Notes: generated by a model not told the origin, from the sequence alone. A stretch of 62,899 nt of DNA from an uncultured Caulobacterales bacterium (GCA_903900155.1 CAIUMD010000065.1:1-62899); one strand, 5' to 3'. Shown: positions 53,835 through 62,616, counted from the stretch's first letter. Program-made: numbers and translations.

Positions 53835-54925
53835 TGCGAATTCTGCTTGCTACCGACGCCTGGGAACCTCAAGTCAACGGGGTGGTCCGCACCCTGAGCC
53901 GCGTGACGCAAGAGCTGCGCGCGATGGGTCATGTCGTCGACATCGTCAGCCCGGAACAGTTTCCGACCTTCCCGCTGCCGACATATCCTGAGATCAAGCT
54001 GGCCATCGGCGCGTATGAGCCGGTGCAGGAGCGCTTCAAGCTGTTCGAGCCCGAGGCGATCCACATCGCCACCGAAGGTCCGATCGGCCTGGCCGCGCGC
54101 CGCATCTGCCTGGAATGGAAGCTGCCGTTCACGACCAGCTACCACACCAAGTTCCCCGAATATGTCTCGGCCCGCCTGCCGCTGCCTCTGGCGGCCGGCT
54201 ACACCTACATGCGCTGGTTCCACAAGCCGTCGGGCCGCCTGATGGTGGCCACGCCGACCATGCGCGACGAGCTGGCCAAGCACGGCTTCCGCAACCTGTC
54301 GCCGTGGTCGCGTGGCGTCGACACCGACATCTTCAAGCCGCGCGAACCGGGCGATCCCGACCCGTTCGAGGGCCTGGCCCGTCCGATCTTCCTCAATGTC
54401 GGCCGCGTGGCCGTCGAGAAGAACATCGAGGCCTTCGCCAGCCTGGACCTGCCGGGCACCAAGGTCGTCATCGGCGACGGCCCGCAGCGCGAGGAACTGG
54501 CCGAAAAGTATCCCGAGGTGAAGTTCCTGGGCGCCAAGTTCGGCGACGAGTTGGCCCGCTATTTCGGCGGCGCGGACGTCTTCTGCTTCCCGTCCCTGAC
54601 CGACACCTTCGGCCTGGTGATCCTGGAAGCCATGGCCGCCGGCGTGCCGGTGGCGGCGTTCTCGGCCCCGGGTCCGGTGGACATCATCCCCGGCTCCAAC
54701 GCCGGCGTCCTGGCCCCCGGCCAGACGGACGGCCTGAAGGAAGCCTGCCTGGCATGCCTGGACCTCGACCGCGTCGTGGTCCGCAAGTTCGCCGAGAAGT
54801 TCTCGTGGCGCGCCTGCGCCGAGGAGTTCTACCGCAACCTCCAGCCCTATCCGGAGCCGGAGAAGACCCGCTTCTGGCGTCGCCTGCGCCGCCTGGCGCG
54901 GCTTCGGAAGAAGACGGCGGCTTAA
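53834..54925 (+). CDS. GT4-family glycosyltransferase
   Basis: 363 residues, GT-B fold. The N-terminal domain starts ILLATDAWEPQVNGVVRTL, typical of the MgtA/PimB-like branch, with TSYHTKFPEYVSARLP. The C-terminal domain has ILNVGRVAVEKN-like FLNVGRVAVEKNIEAF, GDGPQREEL, and FPSLTDTFGLVILEAMAAGVPVAA, the EX7E donor-binding motif. It transfers a hexose from a nucleotide sugar, probably to a membrane lipid given the coupled phosphoesterase. A basic C-terminal tail (RFWRRLRRLARLRKKTAA) would bind anionic membranes. Confidence 0.92.
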   Translation: MRILLATDAWEPQVNGVVRTLSRVTQELRAMGHVVDIVSPEQFPTFPLPTYPEIKLAIGAYEPVQERFKLFEPEAIHIATEGPIGLAARRICLEWKLPFTTSYHTKFPEYVSARLPLPLAAGYTYMRWFHKPSGRLMVATPTMRDELAKHGFRNLSPWSRGVDTDIFKPREPGDPDPFEGLARPIFLNVGRVAVEKNIEAFASLDLPGTKVVIGDGPQREELAEKYPEVKFLGAKFGDELARYFGGADVFCFPSLTDTFGLVILEAMAAGVPVAAFSAPGPVDIIPGSNAGVLAPGQTDGLKEACLACLDLDRVVVRKFAEKFSWRACAEEFYRNLQPYPEPEKTRFWRRLRRLARLRKKTAA

Positions 54926-54992
54926 GGGCGATTCACGGTTTCAAGATCGACACGACATCTCGGCCTCACGCGGCCTTGGCCGCTGAAGATGT

Positions 54993-55353
54993 GTGGGGAG
55001 GCGACGGAGCGGCCGGGCGAACCCGGAGACCGCATGTGGTTTGTGTGTTTCGGCTCGCGAGCCCGCTCCGCCAGGCTGTTCTTGCCCGTGAGGATGGGAG
55101 GCGTGAGCGTATTTCAGCTCGGGTCCCCACTAGCCCCCGGACGGGCGCGGACCCCACCGCCTTGGCTTTGCCAAGGCGGCGCTTCTGCATAAGGGCACGA
55201 TGGCCTCTGGCCATCATGTGGGACCGGCTACATCCGTGTCCAGCCCGACAAGGCGGCTTGTACGATCACCGCCCTGTCGCTCCGCTGATGGCCTTGATCC
55301 CAGAGACTGCCCGTTCGCCAACCTGCCTGCCTAAAGAGTACAGACGGAGCGAC
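54993..55353. other. hairpin-dense block, candidate structured RNA
   Basis: Nested and tandem stems include GTGGGGA (54993-54999) with TCCCCAC (55124-55130); CGGAGCGG (55005-55012) with CCGCTCCG (55063-55070); CCGGG-CGAA-CCCGG (55013-55026); a 10-bp perfect stem with TTT loop (55157-55179); GATGGCC-TCT-GGCCATC (55199-55215); and GTCGCTCCG (55276-55284) with CGGAGCGAC (55345-55353). GACT-TTCG-AGTC (55351-55362) adjoins. The nesting of the first three looks like a folded RNA. Hallmarks of RNase P, tmRNA, 6S and SRP RNA are absent. A 67-codon plus-strand open frame (54989-55192) overlaps it; I cannot tell whether it is translated. Confidence 0.35.
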
Positions 55354-55702
55354 TTTCGAGTCTTCCGGGAACCGCCAGCGGCCCCGCTCAACCTAGCCCC
55401 GCCGCCGTTTTGGGCCGGATCCAAACGCCCTCCCCCGCGACGGGGATGGCTATGATTGTGCGGCGGTTCTGAACGCGGATCATTCAGCAGGGCGTAAAAT
55501 CGACAAGGCATTGATTTCACTGGATTCGATCTCGCGAATTCCGAGGATAGAGGCGGCTGGATCCCCTTAAATCACCCTCTCCCAAGGGAGAGGGTGTCGG
55601 ACGCCTGCCTCCGCTTCGCTAAACCCGTCATTCCGCTCCAGAAGAGCGCCTTCACACATCTCACGGAAGACCATCGCAGGCTGTTTCCACAAGACTTGAG
55701 CG

Positions 55703-55969
55703 TCATGTCGTCTTTTGAAATGGCGATGGATCAGGAACCAGCGACGACCACCCGTTCACAATGCTGCCCCGCGCGATATGGGCAAACAGATGCAGTAGCA
55801 TCGGATCATCACGCGTAACGCTCATATCAGGATACTTGGTCGGCAGGTGGCCACCAACTCGCAGTACCAATGCCGGCTTCAGCGAAAATCCCTCATTCGC
55901 TGGAGTTCGCGGGACGGGGTTCAGGATGCTGTAGGGCCCCAGATCGCGAGCCGGCAACAAACCACGCAT
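55703..55969 (-). CDS. possible small hypothetical gene or gene remnant
   Basis: 88 codons (ATG 55969, frame open another 15 codons upstream). Unlike the shadow frames it has balanced composition and a protein-like order: RDLGPYSILNPVPRTPANEGF, LKPALVLRVGGHLPTKYPDM and DDPMLLHLFAHIARGSIVNGW. I recognise no family. The lower GC content around it and the absence of a clear ribosome site suggest a decayed piece of an acquired gene rather than a working one. Confidence 0.3.
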   Translation of the reverse strand: MRGLLPARDLGPYSILNPVPRTPANEGFSLKPALVLRVGGHLPTKYPDMSVTRDDPMLLHLFAHIARGSIVNGWSSLVPDPSPFQKTT

Positions 55970-56087
55970 CGGAATACAGCCGTACTTCGACAGCGCTGAT
56001 CTGGGGCTCGCCTTCTATGCAAGCTTGCCAATTTCGCCAGCTAACCGGCGCCAGCATAGAAGCTTTCCCCATCGGGACGCTTCCTAA

Positions 56088-57401
56088 TTACCCCTCGGCC
56101 TCGCCCTTGCCGCGCTTGCAGTGCTTGAGGATGACCTTGTCGATCCGCGAGCCGTCCATGTCGACGATCTCCAGATCGAAGGCGCCGATCTCCAGGTGCT
56201 CGCCTTCGGACGGGATGCGGCCCAGGCGGTCCAGGATCAGGCCCGCCACGGTGTGGTAGCCGCCGTCAGCCTCGAAGTTCTCACCCAGGTGATCGTTCAG
56301 TTCCTGGATGTCCAGGCGGGCGTCGATCAGCCATGAGCCGTCGTCGCGGCGGATCATGCGCTTGTCGTCGTCCTCGTGGTTCTCCGGGAAGTCGCCGGCG
56401 ATCATTTCCAAGAGGTCCAGGGGCGTGATCGCGCCCTGCAGCGAGCCGAACTCGTCGACGACCAGGGCCATGTGCAGGCTGGTCTGCTTGAAGAGCTGCA
56501 GGGCCTTGAGCAGCGACATGGTCTCGGGGATGGCCACGGGCTGCTGCACGTGGGCCTTCAGGTCCAGGGGATCGCCCGACAGGCAGGCGTCCAGCAGGTC
56601 CTTCTTGAGCACCACGCCGATGTCGCCGTCCAGGTCGCCTTCGGTGGCCACCAGGATGCGCGAGTGGGCGCTGACGCGGATCTCGGACAGGACGGTCTCG
56701 GGCGGGTCGGCCAGCGACACCCAGAACAGGTCGCGGCGCGGGGTCATGGCCACGCGGACGGGACGGTCCCCCAGGCGCAGCACCTCGTTGATCATCGCCC
56801 GCTCCTCGGGCTCGATCAGGCCGGCGTCGGCGCCTTCGGCGAGAACGGCCTCCATTTCCTCGGTGGTGACGCCGTTGTTGCGCTCGTCGCGCACGCCCAG
56901 AAGCTTCAGCACCGCGGCCGTGGACACCGTCAGCAAGGTCACGAACGGGCGCAGCACCGTGGCCACCACGGCCAGGAACGGCGCCATCTTGCGGGCGATC
57001 AGGTCGGGAAACATCAGGGCCAGGCGCTTGGGCACCAGCTCGCCGACGATCACCGAGACATAGGTCAGGCCCACTACGACGATGCCGGTGGCGATGGCCT
57101 CGGCATATTTGGCGAGCGCCGGGACCGAGGCTTCCAGCCAGGTGTCCAGCGCCTCGGCGATGGTGGCCTGGCCGTAGGCGCCGGCGAAGATGCCGATCAG
57201 GGTGATGCCCACCTGCACGGCCGACAGGAACCGCGTCGGGTGCTCGGCCATGTCGAGGGCCAGCTTGGCCCCCCTGTCGCCCCGTTCGGCCAGGCCTTGC
57301 AGGCGAGCCTTGCGGGCCGAGACGACGGCCAGTTCGGACATGGAAAAGACCCCGTTCAGCAGAACGAGGAGGAGGACGACGGCGAGCGCGACGAGAATCA
57401 T
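56088..57401 (-). CDS. CNNM/CBS-domain membrane protein (HlyC/CorC family)
   Basis: 437 residues. The N-terminal DUF21/CNNM transmembrane domain (about 1-190; FSMSELAVVSARKARL, VQVGITLIGIFAGAYG, VIVGELVPKRLAL) is followed by two CBS domains (about 215-335; VAMTPRRDLFWV, ALVVDEFGSLQGAITPLDLLE) and a CorC_HlyC domain near the C-terminus (LDIQELNDHLG, YHTVAGLILDRLGRIPSEGE). Relatives are linked to magnesium/cobalt efflux; the haemolysin label is historical. It stands alone. Confidence 0.94.
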   Translation of the reverse strand: MILVALAVVLLLVLLNGVFSMSELAVVSARKARLQGLAERGDRGAKLALDMAEHPTRFLSAVQVGITLIGIFAGAYGQATIAEALDTWLEASVPALAKYAEAIATGIVVVGLTYVSVIVGELVPKRLALMFPDLIARKMAPFLAVVATVLRPFVTLLTVSTAAVLKLLGVRDERNNGVTTEEMEAVLAEGADAGLIEPEERAMINEVLRLGDRPVRVAMTPRRDLFWVSLADPPETVLSEIRVSAHSRILVATEGDLDGDIGVVLKKDLLDACLSGDPLDLKAHVQQPVAIPETMSLLKALQLFKQTSLHMALVVDEFGSLQGAITPLDLLEMIAGDFPENHEDDDKRMIRRDDGSWLIDARLDIQELNDHLGENFEADGGYHTVAGLILDRLGRIPSEGEHLEIGAFDLEIVDMDGSRIDKVILKHCKRGKGEAEG

Positions 57402-57487
57402 GGCCCTTCAGGGTCAGGGACGCGTCGCCGGACGGCGACCACGGCGGGGCTTGGGGAACGGCCCGGCGGGTTCACTATACAAAGAAA

Positions 57488-57516
57488 AACGCCGCGGCCC
57501 ATAGAGCCGCGGCGTT
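57488..57516 (-). terminator. intrinsic terminator of the phosphate-binding protein operon
   Basis: An 11-bp perfect stem AACGCCGCGGC (57488-57498) with GCCGCGGCGTT (57506-57516) has a seven-base loop. Read from the minus strand it is followed by TTTTTCTTT, a good intrinsic stop for the PstS-like gene that ends at 57548. Confidence 0.88.
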
Positions 57517-57547
57517 CGTCATGTTTTGAGACGTTCCGGATGCCCGA

Positions 57548-58591
57548 TCAGGCGGCCGGACGCGGCATCGTGGTCTTCTTGGCGACCACGTCCTTCTGGG
57601 CGGCGTGCTGGCCCGGAGGCAGCGGGATCAGGCCACGGCCTTGCAGATAGCCGCCACGGCCCGTCGCGGCGTCCGAGGTGAACTCCTTCAGGAAGTCCTC
57701 CAGGCCCGGGGTCACGCCGATATTGGCCTTCTTCACGTAGATGAAGAGGGTGCGCGACAGCGGATACGAACCGTCCGAGATCGTCTGGGCCGACGGCTTC
57801 ACGCCGTTCACCGAGGCGCCCTTGATCTTGTCCATGTTCTCTTCGAGGTACGACCAGCCGAAGACGCCGACCGAACCCGGGGTCTTGGTCAGGGTGCCAA
57901 CGATGGCGTTATCGTTTTCACCGGCGTCGATCCAGCCGTCGCCGCGCAGCGGGTCGACCAGGCCCTTGAACTTCTTCTCGTTGTCCGAACGGATGGCGTC
58001 CAGGGTCGGATACTTGCGGGCGCCGGCCTCGATGGCCAGTTCCACGAAGGCGTCGCGGGTGCCCGAGGTCGGCGGCGGACCGTAGACCTGGATGCGGTTG
58101 CCAGGCAGACCGGCGGCGACGTCGTCCCAGTTCTTGTTCGGGTTGGCGATGAACTGGCCGCCCTTCAGGACCGTCTTCGACAGACCCATGTACAGGTTCT
58201 CGGTCTTGAAGTTGTAGTCGGCGCCGTCCTTGTCGGTGGCGATGACGATGCCGTCGAAGCCGATGCGGATCTGGATGATGTCCTTGACGCCCTTCGAAGC
58301 GCAGGCGTCGAACTCGGCCTTCTTCATCGGACGCGAGGCGTTGGCGATGTCGGGGAAGCCTTCGCCGTTGCCCGAGCAGAACAGCTTGATGCCGCCGCCG
58401 GTGCCGAGGCTTTCGACCTTCGGAGCCTTCTTGCCCGACTTCTTGGCGAAGTTCTCGGCGGTGCGGGTGGCGAACGGGAACACGGTCGAGGAGCCGGCGG
58501 CCCAGACATAGTCACGGGCGGCGTGGGCGGGAACGGCGGCCAGGCCCGACAGGGCGACGGCGGCGGCCGCGCAGGACAGGAGCTTCTTCAT
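57548..58591 (-). CDS. pstS: PstS-like phosphate ABC transporter substrate-binding protein
   Basis: 347 residues. A signal peptide (MKKLLSCAAAAVALSGLAAVPAHA) is followed by the PstS-like core: WAAGSSTVFPFATRTAENFAKKSG (phosphate loop), ESLGTGGGIKLFCSG, DIANASRPMKKAEFD, and a second lobe with GPPPTSGTRDAFVELAI, which contacts phosphate. The permease genes pstC/A/B are not adjacent, so it works with components encoded elsewhere or as a periplasmic scavenger. It lies 68 bases after an OprP-type porin gene on the same strand, with which it probably shares a Pho-controlled promoter. Confidence 0.93.
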   Translation of the reverse strand: MKKLLSCAAAAVALSGLAAVPAHAARDYVWAAGSSTVFPFATRTAENFAKKSGKKAPKVESLGTGGGIKLFCSGNGEGFPDIANASRPMKKAEFDACASKGVKDIIQIRIGFDGIVIATDKDGADYNFKTENLYMGLSKTVLKGGQFIANPNKNWDDVAAGLPGNRIQVYGPPPTSGTRDAFVELAIEAGARKYPTLDAIRSDNEKKFKGLVDPLRGDGWIDAGENDNAIVGTLTKTPGSVGVFGWSYLEENMDKIKGASVNGVKPSAQTISDGSYPLSRTLFIYVKKANIGVTPGLEDFLKEFTSDAATGRGGYLQGRGLIPLPPGQHAAQKDVVAKKTTMPRPAA

Positions 58592-58659
58592 GGTCAGTTC
58601 CTAAGCAAAAGAAAGTTCGGGCGGACCGTGATCGGCCGGCCCGGAGAGCGCGGCGTGTC

Positions 58660-59916
58660 TTAGAAGTCCAGCTGCGCGCGCAGCTGGAACTGCTTGATGT
58701 CGTAGTCTTGGTTCAGGCCGATATTGTCCGACTTGCCGTCCGTATAGTTGGCCTGGAAGCGGACGTATGAGGTCGGGTAGTAGTTCAGGCCCAGCGTCCA
58801 GCCGGTGTACTTGCCGGCCTGCGACGTGGCGGGTTTGACGTTCAGGGTGTCATAGGCGTCGCCCAGGTCGGCATAGTCGTAGCGGACGGCCAGCTCGACG
58901 CCGCCGAAACCGCCGGCGGTGACCGGGTTCAGGATCTTCGGACGCTTGATCTCGCCGGCGGCGGGGTCGTAGTTGCGCATCTCGCCCGTCGGCCAGAACG
59001 ACACGAAGGCGTAGCCCACCTTGACCTTGGGGTCCTTGCCGGTGGCGGCGCCGCCGACGCGGGTCACGTCGATGTTCGAGTATTCGCCCTGGACCGAGAA
59101 CGGACCGTGGATGAACATGGCCTCGGCGGCCAGGGTCTTGTCGCGGTTGCCGATGGCGCCGGTGGTGTAGAAGGTCGTGCCGTTCGTATAGGCGGTCGTC
59201 GTGCGGCCGGTATAGGCGAAGGCGCCTTCGTCGCCGCGGTTGCGATAGCGGTACGACAGGGCGACGTGCAGCTTGTTGGTGTCGGTGTTGACCGGGGCCC
59301 AGTGGGCGCGGGCGGTCAGGCCGAAACGCTCCTTGCTGTCGGCGCCGGCGTTGGCGACGTCGGCGGTGTTGATGCTGTTGCCTTGAACGGCGAACGTGGC
59401 CGAATAGTTGAAGCCCTGATATTTGGCGACCGCGCTCAGCAGATAGGTGTCGATACCGAAGTCGCCGTACGGACCACGGTCCATGAAGGTGATGAAGCGG
59501 GTCGAGGTCAGGTTTTCCAGGCCGGCGGCCTTGATGTTCCCGAACAGCAGCGAGACCTGTTCGTTGGGCTTGTACTCGATGACGACGTCGTCCCACGAGG
59601 CCGCGCCGCCGTTCACCCAGCCGCCTTCGGCCTTGTAGGCGAAGTAGTTGTTCAGCTTGCCTTCGACGCCCAGGAACACCTGGCGACCGCGCCAGTTGCT
59701 GGTCTTGAAATCACCGCCAGGGCCGTCGCGGGTCACGTCCTGGTTGACGTAATCCAGCAAAATCCGACCACGGAACTTGAACATGACGTCGTCATTGCTG
59801 AACTGCGGCGCGCCGGCCCAGCGATATGACATGTCTTGAGCTTGGGCCGCGACGCCCAGGCCAAGGGTAAGCACAACGCCCAGCGCCGAACAGGCGACCA
59901 GCGAGGTCTTGCTCAT
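58660..59916 (-). CDS. OprP/OprO-family phosphate-selective porin
   Basis: 418 residues from ATG 59916 (AAGGGG eight bases upstream); the longer frame is untranslated leader. A signal peptide (MSKTSLVACSALGVVLTLGLGVAAQAQ) precedes a porin-type beta barrel with FKFRGRILLDYVNQDV, RRVFLGVEGKL-like GRQVFLGVEGKLNNYFAYKAEG, FTWGNIKA-like LLFGNIKAAGLENLTSTRFITFMDR, and ends in QFQLRAQLDF with a terminal Phe, as outer-membrane barrels do. Relatives form anion-selective channels induced by phosphate starvation. Operon with a PstS-like protein supports that role here. Confidence 0.93.
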   Translation of the reverse strand: MSKTSLVACSALGVVLTLGLGVAAQAQDMSYRWAGAPQFSNDDVMFKFRGRILLDYVNQDVTRDGPGGDFKTSNWRGRQVFLGVEGKLNNYFAYKAEGGWVNGGAASWDDVVIEYKPNEQVSLLFGNIKAAGLENLTSTRFITFMDRGPYGDFGIDTYLLSAVAKYQGFNYSATFAVQGNSINTADVANAGADSKERFGLTARAHWAPVNTDTNKLHVALSYRYRNRGDEGAFAYTGRTTTAYTNGTTFYTTGAIGNRDKTLAAEAMFIHGPFSVQGEYSNIDVTRVGGAATGKDPKVKVGYAFVSFWPTGEMRNYDPAAGEIKRPKILNPVTAGGFGGVELAVRYDYADLGDAYDTLNVKPATSQAGKYTGWTLGLNYYPTSYVRFQANYTDGKSDNIGLNQDYDIKQFQLRAQLDF

Positions 59917-60013
59917 CTGAGTATCCCCTTGAGTGCCCCTGCCTCTCTCACCCGTGCTGGGCGGGATCAGGATGCTTTCGGGCTTAAAGGGGCCGCGTGA
60001 CGGTTCCGACAAA

Positions 60014-60036
60014 AATTTGTGACGTACAACTGACAC
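60014..60036 (-). promoter_or_regulatory. candidate Pho box upstream of the porin operon
   Basis: On the minus strand, TGTCA (60035-60031) and CGTCA (60024-60020) occur 11 bases apart within GTGTCAGTTGTACGTCACAA, the spacing and sequence of PhoB half-sites. It lies about 104 bases upstream of the porin start. This fits phosphate-starvation control of porin and binding protein. Confidence 0.6.
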
Positions 60037-60166
60037 TTGTTTTCAGCCGGTTAATCTGTGTCGTTCCAGCAACAAAGCCTTGGCGACAAGAATCCGAAGA
60101 AAGTCCGGTTACCGACAGAGCGCCCGATCAGGCCGAAGCCAACGCAGATACTCTTACTGGGGATCG

Positions 60167-60193
60167 GAAGGGCGGCTCACCGAGCCGCCCTTC
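60167..60193. terminator. hairpin after the fifth TonB receptor
   Basis: GAAGGGCGGCTC (60167-60178) pairs perfectly over 12 bp with GAGCCGCCCTTC (60182-60193) around loop ACC, ten bases past the receptor stop. No T-run follows, so termination may be inefficient or factor-aided. Confidence 0.65.
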
Positions 60194-60204
60194 GTCAGGT
60201 ATTC

Positions 60205-62616
60205 CTAGTACTTCACGCGCAGTTCGATGCCGTAGGTGCGCGGCGGATTGAAGTTCGCATAGTCGCCGATCGTGCCGCGGTTGGCGGCCGAGATGCGGTA
60301 GATGTGCGATTCATTCAGCAGGTTGCGCGACCACAGCGACAGGCTGGCCGAGCCGGCGTCGCCCATGGCGATGTCGGCCAGGGTCAGGTTGCCGTTGACG
60401 ATGAAGCTGCTGTCACCCTTGACGGCGACGTTCTGCGTCAGCGAACCGGTCGGCGACACGTCGGCGAACTCGGTCTGGAACGAGTATTGGGCGTCGGCGT
60501 AGTTGGCGTCCAGGTGAGCCTTGAACGTCATCGAGCCGACCGGCTGCTTGAAGTCGATATAGGCCGAGGCGGCGTTCGGCGGCGTGTAGACCACGTTGAC
60601 CGGGAACGGCGTGCCGACCGGAACGACCGAGTTGCCGGCGAACGGGAACGGCGCGGCCGGGACCTTCACGTCGGTGTAGGCGTACGAGACGCCGACCACG
60701 ATCTGATCGGTGACCTGGGCCGTCAGGTCCGCTTCGAAGCCGCGGATCTTCGAGGTGCCCGGCGCATTGCGGGTTTCCTCGGTGTGCGCCCCTTGCGTCG
60801 GGCTGCCGGGGGTGGTGTCGACGTTGTCGAAGTCGATCTGGGTGCCGGTGCGATCCATGGCGTAGGCGGCCAGGTTCAGACGGACGCGGTTTTGCAGGAA
60901 GTCCATCTTGGCGCCGACTTCGTACGCCTTGACCTTTTCGGCGTCGAACGCCTGGAAGGTCTGCGAGCGGTCGTTGGCGCCGCCGGCGCGGTAGCCGGTC
61001 GAGAACTTGGCGTACAGATTGACGCCTTCAGCCGCATCGTAGGCGATGTTCACCAGCGGGTCGAAGCGACCCTTGTCGTAGGTGAACGTGAAGTTCTGAG
61101 CCTTGCCGTTGACGATGTACAGCGTGCCGTCGCGCTTGTCCTTGGTGTAACGACCGCCGACCGTTAGGTGCAGCCTGTCCATCGCGGCCGGGGTGTAGGT
61201 GCCCTGACCGTAAATGGCGTAGCTCTCGGCGGCGGCTTCCGAAGCGCGGGTGATGAAGCGCGTGCCGCGCTCCCAGCCGGCGGTGCCGGCCGCGGCCTTC
61301 GACGTGCCGGCCGACGAACGGATCGTGTAGGCGGTGCCGTCAGCGTTCCACTGGTTGGTGAACGGCGTGGCGGCCGATTCCTTGGCGTGTTCCTTGAAGT
61401 AGTACAGGCCGGCGACGTACTGGAAGGTGTCGCCCAGGTCGCCGACGGCCTGGAATTCCTGGCTGTACTGGCGCTGATACAGGTCCGACAGGCTGTAGCG
61501 GCCGAACGTGGCGTTCGGGGCGAAGACGTTACGGGCTTCGATGCCCGAGTTGTCCCACTGGTTGGTGCCGACGGCGCGGGCCGCCGTGATCGAGCGCAGC
61601 TGCAGGTTCGGGGCGACGTTGTACTTCAGCGTCATCATGGCGCCGCCGGTTTCGTCGACGCTGGGCTGTTGCACGGTGCCGATGTCCGAGACCTTCTGGC
61701 GGTCGGTGCGGACCTTCACCAGCGAGGCCAGCGGGTTGATCGTGCCGGCCGGAGCGCTGGCCGGGCCAGCCTGGACTTCAGCCAGGGTGCGGACGCGCTT
61801 GCCGTAGGGATTGTAGTTGATCAGTTGGCTGAAGAACGGGGTGTTCTCGTCCTTCGAGTAGTCGACGGCGATCAGGGCGCTGAACTTGTCGTTCGGGCGA
61901 TACAGGGCCTGGATGCGGCCGCCCTTGCGATCGTACTGGTTCCAGCCGGCTTGACCCGCCATCGGGTTCTTCACGGTCGGATCCTGGTGTTGCAGCAGGC
62001 CGTCGACCTTGATCGACAGGCCGTTGAATTCCTGGAAGTCCTGGTGCAGCTCGCCGGTGTACGAGCCGTAGTTGCCGACGCCGGCGACGATGCGGCCGCC
62101 GGCCACGCCCGACGGGCCCTTCGAGACGATGCTGACCGCGCCGCCTTCGGTGTTACGGCCGAACAGCGTGCCTTGCGGGCCGCGCAGCACTTCGACGCGC
62201 TCCAGGTCCAGCAGGGCGACGTTCAGGCCTTGCTGACGGCCCAGATAGACGCCGTCGATATAGACGCCGACGCCTTGGTCGCGAGCGGTCTGGTTGGCGT
62301 CGAACGGCACGATGCCGCGGATGCCGACGGTCAGGGCCGACTGGCGCGCTTCGAAGGTCGCGACGCGCAGCGACGGAATGGCGCCGTCCATCAGGCTGAT
62401 CAGGCTCTCGGCGTGGCGGTCGGCCATGGCCGTGGCGCTCAGGACCGAGACGGCGATCGGCGTGTTTTGAAGGTTGGTTTCACGCTTGGTGGCGGTGATG
62501 ACGACCTGCTCCAGGGCCGTGCCGTCGTCGGCCGGCGCCGCGTCGGCGGCATAGGCGCTTTGGGCCATCGCCATCATGAGAACGGCGGTCGCCGCTCCAC
62601 CGAAATAGTTCCGCAT
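60205..62616 (-). CDS. TonB-dependent outer-membrane receptor next to phosphate genes
   Basis: About 803 residues from ATG 62616 (a GTG three codons earlier is an alternative). A signal peptide (MRNYFGGAATAVLMMAMAQSAYA) precedes a TonB box (LEQVVITATKRETNLQNTPIAVSVLS), typical of siderophore/vitamin-like small-molecule receptors. Plug motifs GIRGIVP, VGVYIDGVYLGRQQG and VEVLRGPQGTLFGRNTEGGAVSIVSKGP follow. The barrel ends in YGIELRVKY. It lies upstream of the Pho-linked porin/PstS pair on the same strand but with a terminator-like hairpin between. The substrate is unknown; the neighbourhood raises the possibility of a phosphorus-containing solute. Confidence 0.92.
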   Translation of the reverse strand: MRNYFGGAATAVLMMAMAQSAYAADAAPADDGTALEQVVITATKRETNLQNTPIAVSVLSATAMADRHAESLISLMDGAIPSLRVATFEARQSALTVGIRGIVPFDANQTARDQGVGVYIDGVYLGRQQGLNVALLDLERVEVLRGPQGTLFGRNTEGGAVSIVSKGPSGVAGGRIVAGVGNYGSYTGELHQDFQEFNGLSIKVDGLLQHQDPTVKNPMAGQAGWNQYDRKGGRIQALYRPNDKFSALIAVDYSKDENTPFFSQLINYNPYGKRVRTLAEVQAGPASAPAGTINPLASLVKVRTDRQKVSDIGTVQQPSVDETGGAMMTLKYNVAPNLQLRSITAARAVGTNQWDNSGIEARNVFAPNATFGRYSLSDLYQRQYSQEFQAVGDLGDTFQYVAGLYYFKEHAKESAATPFTNQWNADGTAYTIRSSAGTSKAAAGTAGWERGTRFITRASEAAAESYAIYGQGTYTPAAMDRLHLTVGGRYTKDKRDGTLYIVNGKAQNFTFTYDKGRFDPLVNIAYDAAEGVNLYAKFSTGYRAGGANDRSQTFQAFDAEKVKAYEVGAKMDFLQNRVRLNLAAYAMDRTGTQIDFDNVDTTPGSPTQGAHTEETRNAPGTSKIRGFEADLTAQVTDQIVVGVSYAYTDVKVPAAPFPFAGNSVVPVGTPFPVNVVYTPPNAASAYIDFKQPVGSMTFKAHLDANYADAQYSFQTEFADVSPTGSLTQNVAVKGDSSFIVNGNLTLADIAMGDAGSASLSLWSRNLLNESHIYRISAANRGTIGDYANFNPPRTYGIELRVKY

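Larger units (their letters stand above)
54926..56087. other. 1.16-kb segment without a convincing protein gene
   Basis: Between the glycosyltransferase and the CNNM protein there is no gene that I can support. The first half (54926-55490) is GC-rich and packed with hairpins. The second half (55490-56087) is less GC-rich than its surroundings and contains a common intergenic hairpin (CACCCTCTCCC at 55573-55583 with its exact complement at 55586-55596) and one short minus-strand open frame. No integrase, transposase, tRNA or direct-repeat boundary was found. It may be the scar of a mobile element or an RNA gene. Confidence 0.7.

Noticed and set aside
54989..55192. 67-codon plus-strand frame in the hairpin block as a protein gene
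   Set aside because: No ribosome site, arginine-rich low-complexity content, and complete overlap with hairpins; listed only as a possibility within the structured block.
54926..55490. RNase P RNA, tmRNA, 6S RNA or SRP RNA
   Set aside because: The conserved core strings of these RNAs (for example the RNase P P4 GAAAGTCC strand, the tmRNA tag codons, or the SRP tetraloop with GGTCAGG) are missing.
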